NCBI GenBank assembly: GCA_966250335.1
Contig: CBINGZ010000001.1
Coordinates: 62,001 to 126,000, forward strand
Direction: 5' to 3'
Length of the DNA stretch: 64,000 nucleotides
DNA from: OLB7 sp966250335
GTDB taxonomy: Bacteria > Bacteroidota > Ignavibacteria > OLB7
Shown here: one piece after another, positions 34,701-43,481 of the stretch
Layout of the letters: each line of letters begins with the position of its first letter
Numbering within the stretch: position 1 is the first letter of the stretch
Position numbers and translations under genes: made by a program
The notes under the pieces: generated by a model
The model's input: the letters and a program-made list of their open reading frames with translations, nothing else
Database searches by the model: none
What the model was told of the DNA's origin: nothing

Positions 34701-35484
34701 GCTCGAGAATGGTTCTGTAGATCCCCGCCGCCTCGGCAGCGCTCGTGACGTTCTCGTACCACCCGCCGCCGGTCGCCTCGGCGATATCCCGGAGAATCTC
34801 CGGCATCGGCATGCCGAGGGTGACGCAGTAGACGATCACGTTCTGCCGTTTTGCCAGAGCGATGATCTCCGCTTCGTTTCCTCCCCCTCGTCCATCGGTC
34901 AGGAAGACGACGACCCGGCGGTTTCTCCCTCCGGCGGCGACGTGGAGCGCTCCGGTTCCGGGTGTGATGAAGCCCGCGTCGTAGCTCGTCCCTCCCTGCG
35001 GAGTGAGCGCATCGATCGCACCATGAAGTTTCGTGCGGTCGGTCGTGAAATCGAGGTTCAGATAGCTCCGGTGGTCGAAGCTGGTGACGGCGCTTTCGGA
35101 GACCCCGGGGGGGAGCGCGTCGACCCAGGCGGCGGCCGCTGCGCGCGCGATGGCGATGTTCGGATCGGCGCCGGCGCCGGAGGTCATGGAGCCGGAGACA
35201 TCGACGGCGAGGACGGAGGAGATCGGTTCTGGAGCGCGCAGATCGGGGCAGCTCAGCTCCACGACCTCGCGGGAGATCCCCTCCTCGGTCACCGTGACAT
35301 CCTCGGCGAAGAGATCGCGGATCGGCGTTCCATCCGCTCCGTAGGCAAGAATTCTGGCGCGCATGATCGGATAGGAGGTCGTGTCCAGGCCGAGCACGGT
35401 CAGCCGCTGGGCATGCGCCGGGGGGACCAGAAGGGCAAGAAGGAGCACGACGAATCCCCACGCCCGGCCGGGGGCGCGGACCAT
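31777..35484 (-). CDS. Second giant vWA-WD40-ASH protein with T9SS sorting domain
   Basis: A 1235-residue paralogue of the protein at 26969-31615, read from MVRAPGRAWGF; the frame is open to 35619, with in-frame ATGs at 35520 and 35514. The signal peptide ends PAHAQ. The vWA domain (about 90-280) has DVSGSM and FLTDG. Then come an ASH domain, an Ig-like domain beginning KPNGGERF, a WD40 propeller (about 500-785: FSPDGGTIVTGGND, VRVWDASSG), two ASH domains, a cohesin-like segment and the sorting tail (VTDLAGRRVVTLADA, GLSSGVYLCVLE). It has fewer ASH domains than its sister. The 161-base gap between them holds no clear gene. Adhesion or surface assembly is inferred. Confidence 0.83.
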   Translation of the reverse strand: MVRAPGRAWGFVVLLLALLVPPAHAQRLTVLGLDTTSYPIMRARILAYGADGTPIRDLFAEDVTVTEEGISREVVELSCPDLRAPEPISSVLAVDVSGSMTSGAGADPNIAIARAAAAAWVDALPPGVSESAVTSFDHRSYLNLDFTTDRTKLHGAIDALTPQGGTSYDAGFITPGTGALHVAAGGRNRRVVVFLTDGRGGGNEAEIIALAKRQNVIVYCVTLGMPMPEILRDIAEATGGGWYENVTSAAEAAGIYRTILELVQGGTPCVLSWRGDTSCVRERCVTISFPILSLTSTVAYLLPDAALPRLAVDPVSLAFGAVEPGSSSERTITLTAPNRMITVRSIVPNDPRFTITAGGAPREFTLAPGERHEVKIRFTPTDSSVALASLAITADACTLPAPLLSGGYPGRRPSVPSLTIVKPNGGERFTAGTDTEIEWRGVLPTEEVRLEYSIDAGQSWKNISDAAVGLRYLWHVPATPSERCLARVRQASPKETRTEIGPFPGRTNGVGFSPDGRYVVSASEDAARIWESPGGAGLHTLVSHARFVAGGYFSPDGSMVVTVGGDNEAHVWNIASGSIIARLVGHVDAVSHADFSPDGTRVATVSRDMNVGIWDPLTGELKTSFGPAGYASVRYAPDGNRVVVAEPFAQQATVWDIATGTMLLSLTGHNGPVFHAAYGAGGTRIVTASGDRTAKVWDAFTGAELMTLSGHDGIVLVAEFSPDGGTIVTGGNDSTVRVWDASSGALLRTFTLPGFVRSVRVSADGDTIFVGLGSSAVILDLSPLQHDLSDDLWAIEATSLRGSDVDFGAVTVGAERDSVVKALLCNTGGVPATVREVFFTGPDAADFDLVSGPVPAVVPPGGCATVEIRFRPGAALPRTGTMEIVAGGDTIRSALRGIGVEGALRLVGDLLDFGSVRVGSFADSIMVQGVMNPGASPVEIADLRLIGPDDAQFSIVAGGGAFTLGPGEGRDLHLRFSPAALGGTSGRIGFFSPTGERLALLELFGRGICGSGVDPLAVAFPSTIEAAPGDTVELPLRIFRSGGSDVGAGEFAAQIRFDGTLMTPLEWNGAIYLEGDERVLAINGSKSSEGDTLIMLRCIVGLGAAESTPITIENFAWRGCGGPTGTIDGELRLLEICRETTPRLFLSNGFSALKPARPNPAADGAEIPYEIIEPGRTRLYVTDLAGRRVVTLADAEMVPGSYVARLDLTGLSSGVYLCVLETPTQRMTGRIQVER

Positions 35485-35638
35485 CCCGCGGGAATTTCTA
35501 CGGAAAACCATCATACGCATCAAGGCACGGCGGGGAAGAGATCCCACGGCCGCATGGGAGGAGGCCGGGAAGGAAGAGACGCCGACGTTCCGGATTACGA
35601 CGAACAGCCATCCCCTCACGGTGTATTCTTCAACGGAG

Positions 35639-35671
35639 CAGGGGCTCTCGGGATGATTCCCGGAGCCCCTG
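35639..35671 (-). terminator. Hairpin after the slipin gene
   Basis: Arms CAGGGGCT / AGCCCCTG, extended inward by CGGG/CCCG, lie about 50 bases beyond the minus-strand stop at 35724. No long T-run follows. Confidence 0.5.
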
Positions 35672-35723
35672 TCCTGAACACGCGGGGTGTCACGAGGTTA
35701 CGAAACGAGGGGAGCGAAGGAAC

Positions 35724-36485
35724 TCAGCTCTCCGATTTGAACCGCTGTGTCATCTCGTGCGCCAGCGTCACGAAGTCGGAGGGCATCATGATGATGGTGG
35801 TCGTGTTCTGTTCGGCGCCGACTTCGGAGATCATCTGCATACGACGGAGTTCCAGAGCGGCGGGGCTCACGGCGATCCGCTGCGACGCCAGCGAGAGCTT
35901 CTCCGACGCCTCCAGCTCCGCCTCGGACTTGATGATCCGCGCCCGTTTCTCCCGGATCGCCTCCGCCTCCCGCGCCATCGCGCGCTGCATGGCGAGCGGG
36001 ATCTCCACATCCTTCATTTCGATCATCTCGATCTTGATTCCCCAGGGATCGGTGGCGACATCCACGATCGTCCGCAGGACCTCGTTGATCTGATCCCGCT
36101 CCTTCAGCACCTCGTCCAGAACATGCTGGCCGATGATGTTCCGCAGGCTCGTAAGGGCCACCTGATAGACCGCGGAGCGATAGTTCGCCACCGCCACCAC
36201 CGCCTTGACCGGATCGACGATCTTGTACCAGACCACGGCGTTCACCTTGATGGTGACGCTATCCTTGGTGATCGATTCCTGCGGCTCCACATCGAGCGTC
36301 ACGGTCCGGATGTCGACCCCCTGCTGCCACTCGATCAGGGGGATGTTCCAGTAGATCCCCGGTCCCTTGATCTTGTTGAGACGTCCCAGGCGGAAGACCA
36401 CGCCCCGCCTGTACTCCTGTACCACCCGGACTCCGGAAAGCAGATAGACCGCAACGGCTCCGACGATGATAAGGAACGTATCCAT
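35724..36485 (-). CDS. Slipin, SPFH/band 7 membrane protein
   Basis: A 253-residue protein read from MDTFLIIVG. One N-terminal hydrophobic segment (residues 3-20) anchors it. The band 7 domain follows with RRGVVFRLGRLNKIKGPGIY, TKDSVTIKVNAVVWYKI, and the helical QRAMAREAEAIREKRARII. Slipins form oligomers that organise membrane microdomains. The usual NfeD partner is not next to it. It lies alone between the giant surface protein and the S9 peptidase, all on the minus strand. Confidence 0.92.
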   Translation of the reverse strand: MDTFLIIVGAVAVYLLSGVRVVQEYRRGVVFRLGRLNKIKGPGIYWNIPLIEWQQGVDIRTVTLDVEPQESITKDSVTIKVNAVVWYKIVDPVKAVVAVANYRSAVYQVALTSLRNIIGQHVLDEVLKERDQINEVLRTIVDVATDPWGIKIEMIEMKDVEIPLAMQRAMAREAEAIREKRARIIKSEAELEASEKLSLASQRIAVSPAALELRRMQMISEVGAEQNTTTIIMMPSDFVTLAHEMTQRFKSES

Positions 36486-36662
36486 ACGATCTGCATCCTG
36501 CGCCGCCCCTCTGCCCGGCGGCGATGCGTTCACGATGTCGTGACGGAGGAGCGGGGAGTTCGTCGGCAGAGATCACGTCATCCCCGTAACAATAGGGCCA
36601 CCGGACGACGGCGCAAGGTACGCATCCTGATCGGCTTTGTTCCAGCCCGCCGCGGCCCGCCG

Positions 36663-38513
36663 TCACGGCTCCTCGCAGCGTCCCCCCAGATGCTCGGCCA
36701 GGAACCGCTCGGCCGCAGAGTAGAACTTCATCCTGTTCTCCGGCCTCGCGAACCCATGCCCCTCGTCGGGGAAGAGAAGGTAGTCGTGATCGATCCCCTT
36801 GCTCCGCATCGCCTCCACGATCTGCTCCGACTCCGACTGTTTCACGCGCGGATCGTTTGCTCCCTGCGCTATCAGCATCGGGATCCTGATCCGGTCCACC
36901 CTGGTGATCGGCGAGCGGGAGAGGAGGAACTCCGCCTCGGTCTCCGGGTTCCCCACCCGCAGATGGAACTGCGCGATCATCGGCTTCCAGTATTCGGGGA
37001 TGGTGTCGATGAAGGTGACGAGATTGGAGGGACCGACGATGGCGACGGCGCACCTGAAGAGATCGGGGGTGAAGGTCGCCCCCACCAGCGACGCGTAGCC
37101 CCCGTACGACCCGCCGTAGATCGCGACCCGTCCGGGATCGGCGTACCCCTTCTCCACCGCCCATGTGACGGCATCGACCAGGTCGTCATGCATCTTTCCT
37201 CCCCACTCCCTGTTCCCCGCGTTCATGAACCGCTTGCCGTAGCCGATGGAGCCGCGGTAGTTGACCTGCAGGCAGATATAGCCCCGGTTGGCAAGCCACT
37301 GCGCCTCCGAGTTGTACCCCCAGGAGTCGCGCGCCCACGGTCCTCCATGGACATTGAGCACCATCGGCAGGTTCCGCCGTTCCTCGCCCGGAGGGAAGGT
37401 GATATAGCCGTGGATCGTCAGTCCGTCGCGGGAGACGAACGAGATCGGCTCCATCGAGGCGAGGGTGTAGGACCGAAGCTCCGGCCGGCTCTCGAAGAGA
37501 TGCGTTCCGGTTCGGGTCGATCTGTCGTAGGAGTAATAGGCGACCGGACCGTTGTCGGCCACGTAATCGACCAGCCATGTCCGGTCGGCGTCGTCGCGGC
37601 TGATGACGGAGAAGTCACCGTGGTGAAGCGTTGCAAGGGTCTCGAAATCATCCCGCACGGCATCATCCAGCACCACCCATTCGAACCGCGCGCGCTGGAA
37701 GCCGACCGCCTCCATGACGTGAGTGTCGGGGTTGGTTTCCATCATGGCGACGTCGTGCTCGGGATCTTCCGCCACCACCCTGAACTCGCCGGTGCGGATA
37801 TCCATCTCCAGCACCCGGCTTGTATCGGTGGATCGTGAATCGATAAAATAGACCGATTCTCCGTCGGCGGTGAACTGAAGGAGGCTGCCGCTGATCAGAT
37901 CCTCCGGACCCCAGGCGATCAGCGTGCGCCACTCGCTCTCCTCGCTGTCGCGCACCTGGAGCTCACGGCCGCCGTCGGGGCGGACGGCGAAGGCGCCGCG
38001 CACCTTGAAATCGTGATCGGCCGCCCATCCCACCACATTCCCCGGATTGGCCGCCACCCGCGTGAGCCCGGCGTCCGGCAGATGGAGCCGGTAGACGTCG
38101 TTGAGCTGCGGGTTGTCCTTGTTCATCGTGATCAGCAGATCGTCCGGGAAGTTCTTGCTGTGAGCCAGCAGACCGGTCTTCACATCCTCGAACGGGGTAA
38201 GATCGCGGATCTCGCCGCTCTCCAGGTTCACGGAATAGAGACGGTAGTTCTCATCCCCCCCCGCATCCTGAACATAGATGATGTGGGTGTTGTCGGCCGC
38301 CCACATATATCCCGGGATTCCCCGCTCCGTGGAGCGGGTGACGGGTCGGGCGTCGTCCGCGCCGATCGTGCGGACCCAGATGTTCATCACCCCTTCCAGA
38401 GGGGCGTTGTAGGCCATCTTCTTTCCGTCCGGCGAGAGCTGCGGCTGCGTCTTTTCCGGGTTGCCGAACAATACCGAGCGTGGGATAAGGGGGATTGGGG
38501 CTGAATTGTTCAT
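36663..38513 (-). CDS. S9 family prolyl oligopeptidase-type serine peptidase
   Basis: A 616-residue protein read from MNNSAPIPLI; the frame upstream is not coding. An N-terminal seven-bladed propeller (about 20-350) is followed by an alpha/beta-hydrolase domain. The nucleophile is S469 in GGSYGGYAS, the acid lies in ANDPRV, and the histidine in DEGHGFARPEN. The oxyanion tyrosine region is VNYRGSIGYGKRF. There is no signal peptide, so it is probably cytosolic and cleaves short peptides, as acylaminoacyl or dipeptidyl peptidases do. The exact specificity is not predictable. Confidence 0.92.
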   Translation of the reverse strand: MNNSAPIPLIPRSVLFGNPEKTQPQLSPDGKKMAYNAPLEGVMNIWVRTIGADDARPVTRSTERGIPGYMWAADNTHIIYVQDAGGDENYRLYSVNLESGEIRDLTPFEDVKTGLLAHSKNFPDDLLITMNKDNPQLNDVYRLHLPDAGLTRVAANPGNVVGWAADHDFKVRGAFAVRPDGGRELQVRDSEESEWRTLIAWGPEDLISGSLLQFTADGESVYFIDSRSTDTSRVLEMDIRTGEFRVVAEDPEHDVAMMETNPDTHVMEAVGFQRARFEWVVLDDAVRDDFETLATLHHGDFSVISRDDADRTWLVDYVADNGPVAYYSYDRSTRTGTHLFESRPELRSYTLASMEPISFVSRDGLTIHGYITFPPGEERRNLPMVLNVHGGPWARDSWGYNSEAQWLANRGYICLQVNYRGSIGYGKRFMNAGNREWGGKMHDDLVDAVTWAVEKGYADPGRVAIYGGSYGGYASLVGATFTPDLFRCAVAIVGPSNLVTFIDTIPEYWKPMIAQFHLRVGNPETEAEFLLSRSPITRVDRIRIPMLIAQGANDPRVKQSESEQIVEAMRSKGIDHDYLLFPDEGHGFARPENRMKFYSAAERFLAEHLGGRCEEP

Positions 38514-38661
38514 GGGCTGGTGTTCGTTCGTTGGACTTCGATCGTTTGACTGGTGTTGTCGGATATCCTTCGCCTCACGTTCAAGGCCCCGCCGCAGGAG
38601 GTGAAAACCGCGACGGGACTGTTCTATCGCGTTGCAATAAATATGCCCCGCGTGTCCGAAA

Positions 38662-39207
38662 TTACCTGCCGAGCAGCTTGAACGACTCCAGGAACTGCGC
38701 GGTCTTCGGGCCGAACGCGCCGTTTCTGCGGGCAAATATCCCAAGCTGATACATGCGGTTCCCCACGACATACAGATGCAGACGGATGCTCCCCCCTTCA
38801 GGGGCGATATCGGAGACCGGCACCTCGATACGGACGTCGCGACCGACATGGCCGTTCATCGCGATCGGTCTCGATTCCAGCAGATTTCCCTTGGCGCCGC
38901 TCACGATCCCGTGGACCGCGCCCAGCAGGAACTCCTCGACTGCCGTATCCCCCCTGAAGATCTCCGCCGGGTAGTCGGCGTAGGTGACAACGTAGCGGAT
39001 GGAGTCGTGCTGCGCCTTGTAGGTGTACATGACCAGCGAAGAGCCTTCGGCCGTCATCGTGGTGCTGTCGGCGGTCGGAACGCCGGGGATGTTGACGGTA
39101 AAGGCGCCGGCCTTCGAGACGAAGGTCCGCCAGTCGTCGGCCCGGGCGGAGTGGACCGCGGCCGCGAGGAAGAGAAGGGTGATCGAGAGCAGAAGTCTGT
39201 TCATCAT
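38662..39207 (-). CDS. Small exported protein, function unknown
   Basis: A 181-residue protein starting at one of two adjacent ATG codons, with a signal peptide ending SARAD. The mature domain (about 25-181) is an alpha/beta fold with SKAGAFTVNIPGVPTADSTT at its start and RMYQLGIFARRNG near its end. This pattern is seen in small periplasmic or lipoprotein PsbP/DUF1795-like proteins. No catalytic residues are evident. A TATCTTTG box lies upstream on the same strand. Confidence 0.65.
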   Translation of the reverse strand: MMNRLLLSITLLFLAAAVHSARADDWRTFVSKAGAFTVNIPGVPTADSTTMTAEGSSLVMYTYKAQHDSIRYVVTYADYPAEIFRGDTAVEEFLLGAVHGIVSGAKGNLLESRPIAMNGHVGRDVRIEVPVSDIAPEGGSIRLHLYVVGNRMYQLGIFARRNGAFGPKTAQFLESFKLLGR

Positions 39208-39266
39208 TGGGGATAGACCGGATTGATGCTGTGTTGAACCGCTGTTCTTCCGGGGAGGACGTGCCC

Positions 39267-39274
39267 CAAAGATA
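39267..39274 (-). promoter_or_regulatory. -7 box of the small exported protein gene
   Basis: Read on the minus strand this is TATCTTTG, identical to the lon box, 60 bases before the start at 39207. The upstream TTG is not evident. Confidence 0.45.
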
Positions 39275-39363
39275 GGGTTCTTGTCCGACCCGGCGCGCGA
39301 TGATCGACACCGTACGACGAAGGAGGAACCACCTCCGGATCTCCCCCCGCACGATCGTTTGCC

Positions 39364-39394
39364 TTGACGGACTCCCGAACTGTTCGTTTCTTTG
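39364..39394 (+). promoter_or_regulatory. Candidate promoter of the UPF0104 gene
   Basis: TTG (39364-39366), then 20 bases, then TTTCTTTG (39387-39394), one mismatch from the Bacteroidota -7 box. The ATG at 39449 follows 54 bases later, after a strong ribosome-binding site. Confidence 0.4.
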
Positions 39395-39448
39395 TCCCCG
39401 ATGACTCGATCAACGCGCTCCGCAATACGTCTGCCGGGAGGAGGAACC

Positions 39449-40516
39449 ATGCTGGGGCGGGTCGTCCAGGGGGTGCTTGCGCTCGCCGGTCTCGCCACGT
39501 TCGTGATTCTGGTGCGGGAGGTCGACCCGGCCCGCATCCTGGCGGGGGAATCGCTCGGTCTGCTGGTCGGGGCCCTGCTGCTGCTGACGCTGATCAACTA
39601 CGGCGTCGACACATTGAGCTGGTGGCTGGTCTGCGACCGGAATCATCGCCCCTCCCTTCTTACCCTTGCTTCGATCCGCGCCCGCTGCGAGGCATTGACC
39701 AACACGCTGCCGGGGGGAGCCGTCATCGGGGAACCGATGAAGGTGATGCTCCTGCTCCGGACCGGGACGATGACCACCGCGGAGGCGACCACCGCGTTCC
39801 TTCTGGGGAAGTTCTCCGTCATCGTCGGGCAGGTCGTCTATGTGGTGACCGGCGTGGCCCTTTCCTATTCGGCGATGAACGGCGGATCGGAGCGGGTCTT
39901 CGGCACCGAGCATTTCGCCACCTTCGTGCTCGGCGCGGCGCTCCTCGTTCTGCTTCTGATGGTCTCGCTCCTGGGGGCGATGATCTGGTTCCAGCCGATG
40001 CTCCGCTGGCTCGTCCCGACCGGCGGCGAGGGACGCTGGAGCCGGCGGTGGAACCGGATCGTGGCGGAAGCGCACAGCATCGAGTCGATGGTGGCGCATG
40101 CGGCCCGGACCCGCGGCCCCGCTCTTCTCCTCTCCATCCTCTGCGGCGTGACAGCCTGGGCGCTCAACGGGGTGGAGGCGTTCCTGATCCTCCGCTGGCT
40201 GGAGGTCGATATCACCTTCGCGCAGGCGTTCGCGATCGACGCCGTGAGCTGTATCGTACGTATGGTCGTCTTCGTCCTGCCGATCGGAATCGGGGGACAG
40301 GACTGGACGATCACCGGGCTGATGTCGATCCACGGCGTGGCCGATCCTGTCGGAACTTCGGCCGGACTGGTCGTGTTGAAACGTGCTCGCGAATTCGTGG
40401 TGATCGGCATCGGGCTTCTCCTGCTTCTGCTTGCCCCGGGTCGCGCGCCCGTGGAAGCGACGGCGGTCGAACCCGCCGAGGAGGAGCGGATACCGGAACT
40501 GCAGGAAGCGTCATGA
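39449..40516 (+). CDS. UPF0104/flippase-like integral membrane protein
   Basis: A 355-residue membrane protein. The start MLGRVVQGVL is chosen because GGAGGA lies just upstream. About eight hydrophobic segments are visible. The family signature for the lysylphosphatidylglycerol-synthase transmembrane region is present in ALTNTLPGGAVIGEP and in the C-terminal PIGIGGQDWTITGLM. These domains occur alone in many bacteria, where they are thought to move lipids or lipid-linked sugars. There is no synthase domain here. A short charged tail follows the last segment. Confidence 0.8.
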   Translation: MLGRVVQGVLALAGLATFVILVREVDPARILAGESLGLLVGALLLLTLINYGVDTLSWWLVCDRNHRPSLLTLASIRARCEALTNTLPGGAVIGEPMKVMLLLRTGTMTTAEATTAFLLGKFSVIVGQVVYVVTGVALSYSAMNGGSERVFGTEHFATFVLGAALLVLLLMVSLLGAMIWFQPMLRWLVPTGGEGRWSRRWNRIVAEAHSIESMVAHAARTRGPALLLSILCGVTAWALNGVEAFLILRWLEVDITFAQAFAIDAVSCIVRMVVFVLPIGIGGQDWTITGLMSIHGVADPVGTSAGLVVLKRAREFVVIGIGLLLLLLAPGRAPVEATAVEPAEEERIPELQEAS

Positions 40517-40697
40517 GGGGGTCGGATGCACACGACGGACACAACTATTTCCCGATCGACCTCCAATTTTCCGGACGCATTGTGCGTCCCCTAACCCGCT
40601 GACCCGGTTATACTCCTCTCCGATCGAATATCGAGGTACCGAAGATTCGTTAACTTCTTCGTTCGATCCCTATCTCTCAACATCAATCCTGTGCCGT

Positions 40698-41192
40698 ATG
40701 TCGTTCTCCGCGAACAGTGTTACCAATGACTATTGCGTTGAAGTAAGCCTCATGGGCGAGCAGCTCGATCCCTCACGGATCTCCTCGATTCTCAACATGG
40801 AACCGTCGAAATCCGCAGCGGCCGGGGAGCCGCGCCGAAAGGATCGTGCCGACTCGGTATATGAGGAGGGGTTCTGGGCGTACGAAGTATCGTCGAGCGA
40901 CGATGTCACCGAGTGCCGCGACCATCAGATCATCTGTATCGCAGATATGCTGGAGCCGCACGTCGCATCGCTGCGCGAGGCAGGTGTGGAACGGATCCAC
41001 TTCTATTTCACGCTCAGCTCCTTCTACGGCATGATGAACATCCGGCTCAAGTCCGCCACCATGCAGAAGCTGGCCGAGATCGGCGCCGATCTCTACCTCT
41101 CCGGCTTCGACTGCTTCAACCCGAACCATCCGTTCTGGAACGACGCTGAGGTGCTGGAGGTGGAGGAGTCGAATCCCGAACAGGAGGGGTAG
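40698..41192 (+). CDS. DUF4279 domain protein
   Basis: A 164-residue soluble protein read from MSFSANSVTN; the frame extends upstream to 40431 without coding character. The pattern NDYCVEVSLMGEQLDPSRIS, SILNMEPSKSAAAGE, GFWAYEVSS and the late ADLYLSGFDCFNP fits DUF4279. No function is known for the family. It has an acidic C-terminus. Its neighbours do not suggest a role. Confidence 0.65.
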   Translation: MSFSANSVTNDYCVEVSLMGEQLDPSRISSILNMEPSKSAAAGEPRRKDRADSVYEEGFWAYEVSSSDDVTECRDHQIICIADMLEPHVASLREAGVERIHFYFTLSSFYGMMNIRLKSATMQKLAEIGADLYLSGFDCFNPNHPFWNDAEVLEVEESNPEQEG

Positions 41193-41294
41193 ATCCCCGG
41201 GAGCGCAAGAACTTTTTACATTCTTCGACCGTTGTACGGAAAACGGGCCCCCCGACGGGGTCCCGACGATCATCAACTACGATAGAATCATACA

Positions 41295-41771
41295 ATGAAG
41301 AAGTTTCTTGCGATCCCGCCGCTGGTCGCGGCGTTCGGGCTTATGATAGGATGTGAGGGGAAGGTCGAGACGCAGCAGGCGCCGACCGAAACGACGGCGG
41401 AACGGATGTCGGCGATCGCCGGCGACAAGGCGATGACGGCCGATCTCATGCGGCAGGCCCACACCAAGGGAACCTTCGACGACGCGCTTTCGCTTGCCAT
41501 GTCGGACTCGCTCCTGGCCGAAGAGGTGCTGGCCGCGGTCCGCTCCAACCCGATCGCAGCCCGGCTGACGCCGACGAGCACCGCATCGACGGCATCACGG
41601 AGTTCGTCGGGATCAGGCTCGCGAAGCGCCGCGACGCCGGCATCGAACAAGGATGCGCTCGACAAGACCGAGGACGCCGTCCACAAGGCGAACCAGCGGA
41701 TCGACCAGGCGGCCCGCGTGAAAAAGGAAGCCGAAGAGGCGAAGAAGAAAGTCGAGGGGATTTTCAAGTAA
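41295..41771 (+). CDS. Small lipoprotein with coiled-coil tail
   Basis: A 158-residue protein. The lipoprotein signal (residues 1-20, MIGC) is clear. The mature part starts with a helical region (AGDKAMTADLMRQAHTKGTF), then a Ser/Thr/Ala-rich linker (residues 92-115), and ends in a lysine/glutamate-rich coiled coil (VKKEAEEAKKKVEGIFK). No family is recognised. It is a single-gene transcript bounded by a strong terminator. Confidence 0.65.
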   Translation: MKKFLAIPPLVAAFGLMIGCEGKVETQQAPTETTAERMSAIAGDKAMTADLMRQAHTKGTFDDALSLAMSDSLLAEEVLAAVRSNPIAARLTPTSTASTASRSSSGSGSRSAATPASNKDALDKTEDAVHKANQRIDQAARVKKEAEEAKKKVEGIFK

Positions 41772-41822
41772 TCCCCTGAACGGTATCCCCTGCGGAGGGG
41801 AGCCGCGGTATGACCCGGAACT

Positions 41823-41865
41823 CCCGGCAGTTCGTAGTTTCGACACGAACGCCGGGATTTTTTTT
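41823..41865 (+). terminator. Strong rho-independent terminator
   Basis: Outer arms CCCGGC/GCCGGG and inner GTTCGT/ACGAAC form a long stem, followed by A and eight T residues. It ends the lipoprotein transcript. Confidence 0.95.
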
Positions 41866-41955
41866 GCGCGGAGCGGACGCGGAACGTCGTTCCTTCTCCG
41901 CACGTTCGACATCGGCCGGACGGTCATGAACCCATTACTCGGAGACCAGAACACC

Positions 41956-43314
41956 ATGCGATCGATCAACCCCGCCACGGAAGAGGTTTTCGCGGAATAT
42001 CCCGAGCCGACCCGGGTCGAGCTCACCGCACGGATAGAGACGGCGCACGCCGCCTTTACATCGTATCGCCGGACAACATTCTCCGAGCGAAGCGCCATGA
42101 TGAGACGCGCGGCCGCTCTTCTACGTTCTCGTTCCTCTGCCTACGCCGATCTGATGACGCGCGAGATGGGGAAACCGATCGCCGCCGCCGTCGCCGAGGT
42201 GGAGAAATGCGCCTGGGTCTGCGAGTACTATGCCGAGCACGCCGAGCGGTTCCTGGCCGACGAGCCCCACCCGAGCGACGCCTCCCGAAGCTGGGTCGCG
42301 TTCCAGCCGATCGGCCCGGTGCTGGCGATCATGCCGTGGAACTTCCCCTTCTGGCAATGCTTCAGGTTCGCCGCCCCCGCCCTGATGGCCGGGAACGTCG
42401 GACTCCTCAAGCACGCCTCCAATGTCCCCGGCAGCGCGCTGGCGATCGAGGAGGTTTTCCGCGACGCCGGGTTCCCGGACGGGACCTTTCAGACGCTGCT
42501 GGTGGGGTCGGGGATGGTCGGGTCGATCATCGCCGATCCCCGCGTTGCGGCCGTGACCCTCACCGGAAGCGAAGGGGCGGGAAAGAATGTCGGAAAGGGA
42601 GCGGGAGAACATCTGAAGAAGGTGGTGCTGGAGCTGGGAGGAAGCGATCCCTTCATCGTGATGCCGAGCGCCGACCTGGAGACGGCGATCTCCACGGCGG
42701 TGACGGCACGGACGATCAACAACGGCCAGAGCTGTATCGCGGCGAAGCGCTTCATCGTTCATGAGGAGATCGCCGACCGGTTCGAAGAGGGGTTCGCTGA
42801 AGGGTTCGGGAAGCTGAAAGTGGGTGATCCGCTCGACCCGACCGTCGATATCGGTCCGCTCGCCCGTCCGGAGTTCGTCGACGACCTGCACGACCAGGTG
42901 ACCCGCTCCCTGGCGGAGGGAGCCCGTCTGGTAACGGGGGGGAAGAGGATCGAGGGGAAGGGCTATTTCTACGAACCGACCATCCTGGCGGATATCCGTC
43001 CCGGGATGACCGCCCACGACGAGGAGACGTTCGGTCCCGTCGCCGCGCTGATCCGCGTCTCGAGCGCCGACGAGGCGATCGCCGTCGCCAACGCCTCCCG
43101 CTTCGGACTCGGCGCCTCCGCCTGGACACGCGATAAGGTGGAGGAACGGGAGATGATCGAGAGGATCGAGGCGGGATCGGTCTTCATCAACGGCATGGTC
43201 AAATCGGACCCCCGACTCCCCTTCGGCGGGATCAAGGCGAGCGGGGTGGGGCGCGAGCTCTCCTCGTTCGGGATACGGGAGTTCGTGAACATCAGGACGA
43301 TATGGGTCCGATAG
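41956..43314 (+). CDS. NAD(P)-dependent aldehyde dehydrogenase, succinate-semialdehyde type
   Basis: A 452-residue enzyme of the short succinate-semialdehyde dehydrogenase group, read from MRSINPATEE; ATG at 41926 would add ten residues. The general base is E226 in LELGGSDPF and the nucleophile C260 in NNGQSCIAAKRF. MPWNFPFWQCFR and LPFGGIKASGVGRELSSFG are group signatures. It oxidises an aldehyde to an acid. Succinate semialdehyde is the likely but unproved substrate. No GABA pathway gene lies nearby. Confidence 0.9.
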   Translation: MRSINPATEEVFAEYPEPTRVELTARIETAHAAFTSYRRTTFSERSAMMRRAAALLRSRSSAYADLMTREMGKPIAAAVAEVEKCAWVCEYYAEHAERFLADEPHPSDASRSWVAFQPIGPVLAIMPWNFPFWQCFRFAAPALMAGNVGLLKHASNVPGSALAIEEVFRDAGFPDGTFQTLLVGSGMVGSIIADPRVAAVTLTGSEGAGKNVGKGAGEHLKKVVLELGGSDPFIVMPSADLETAISTAVTARTINNGQSCIAAKRFIVHEEIADRFEEGFAEGFGKLKVGDPLDPTVDIGPLARPEFVDDLHDQVTRSLAEGARLVTGGKRIEGKGYFYEPTILADIRPGMTAHDEETFGPVAALIRVSSADEAIAVANASRFGLGASAWTRDKVEEREMIERIEAGSVFINGMVKSDPRLPFGGIKASGVGRELSSFGIREFVNIRTIWVR

Positions 43315-43481
43315 AGATATCCACTTTCGTTTTTTTGCGGAAACGAGATAAAAAAAACATATCCCCGATTTTTCATAATTCTCACCCTCCGGGATCGTCT
43401 AGATCGCACGACTCCATCCCGGTCGTCAGACTGCACGCTCGTCTGTCCCCTCCTCTACACCTGGTGCTTCGCATCGAAACC

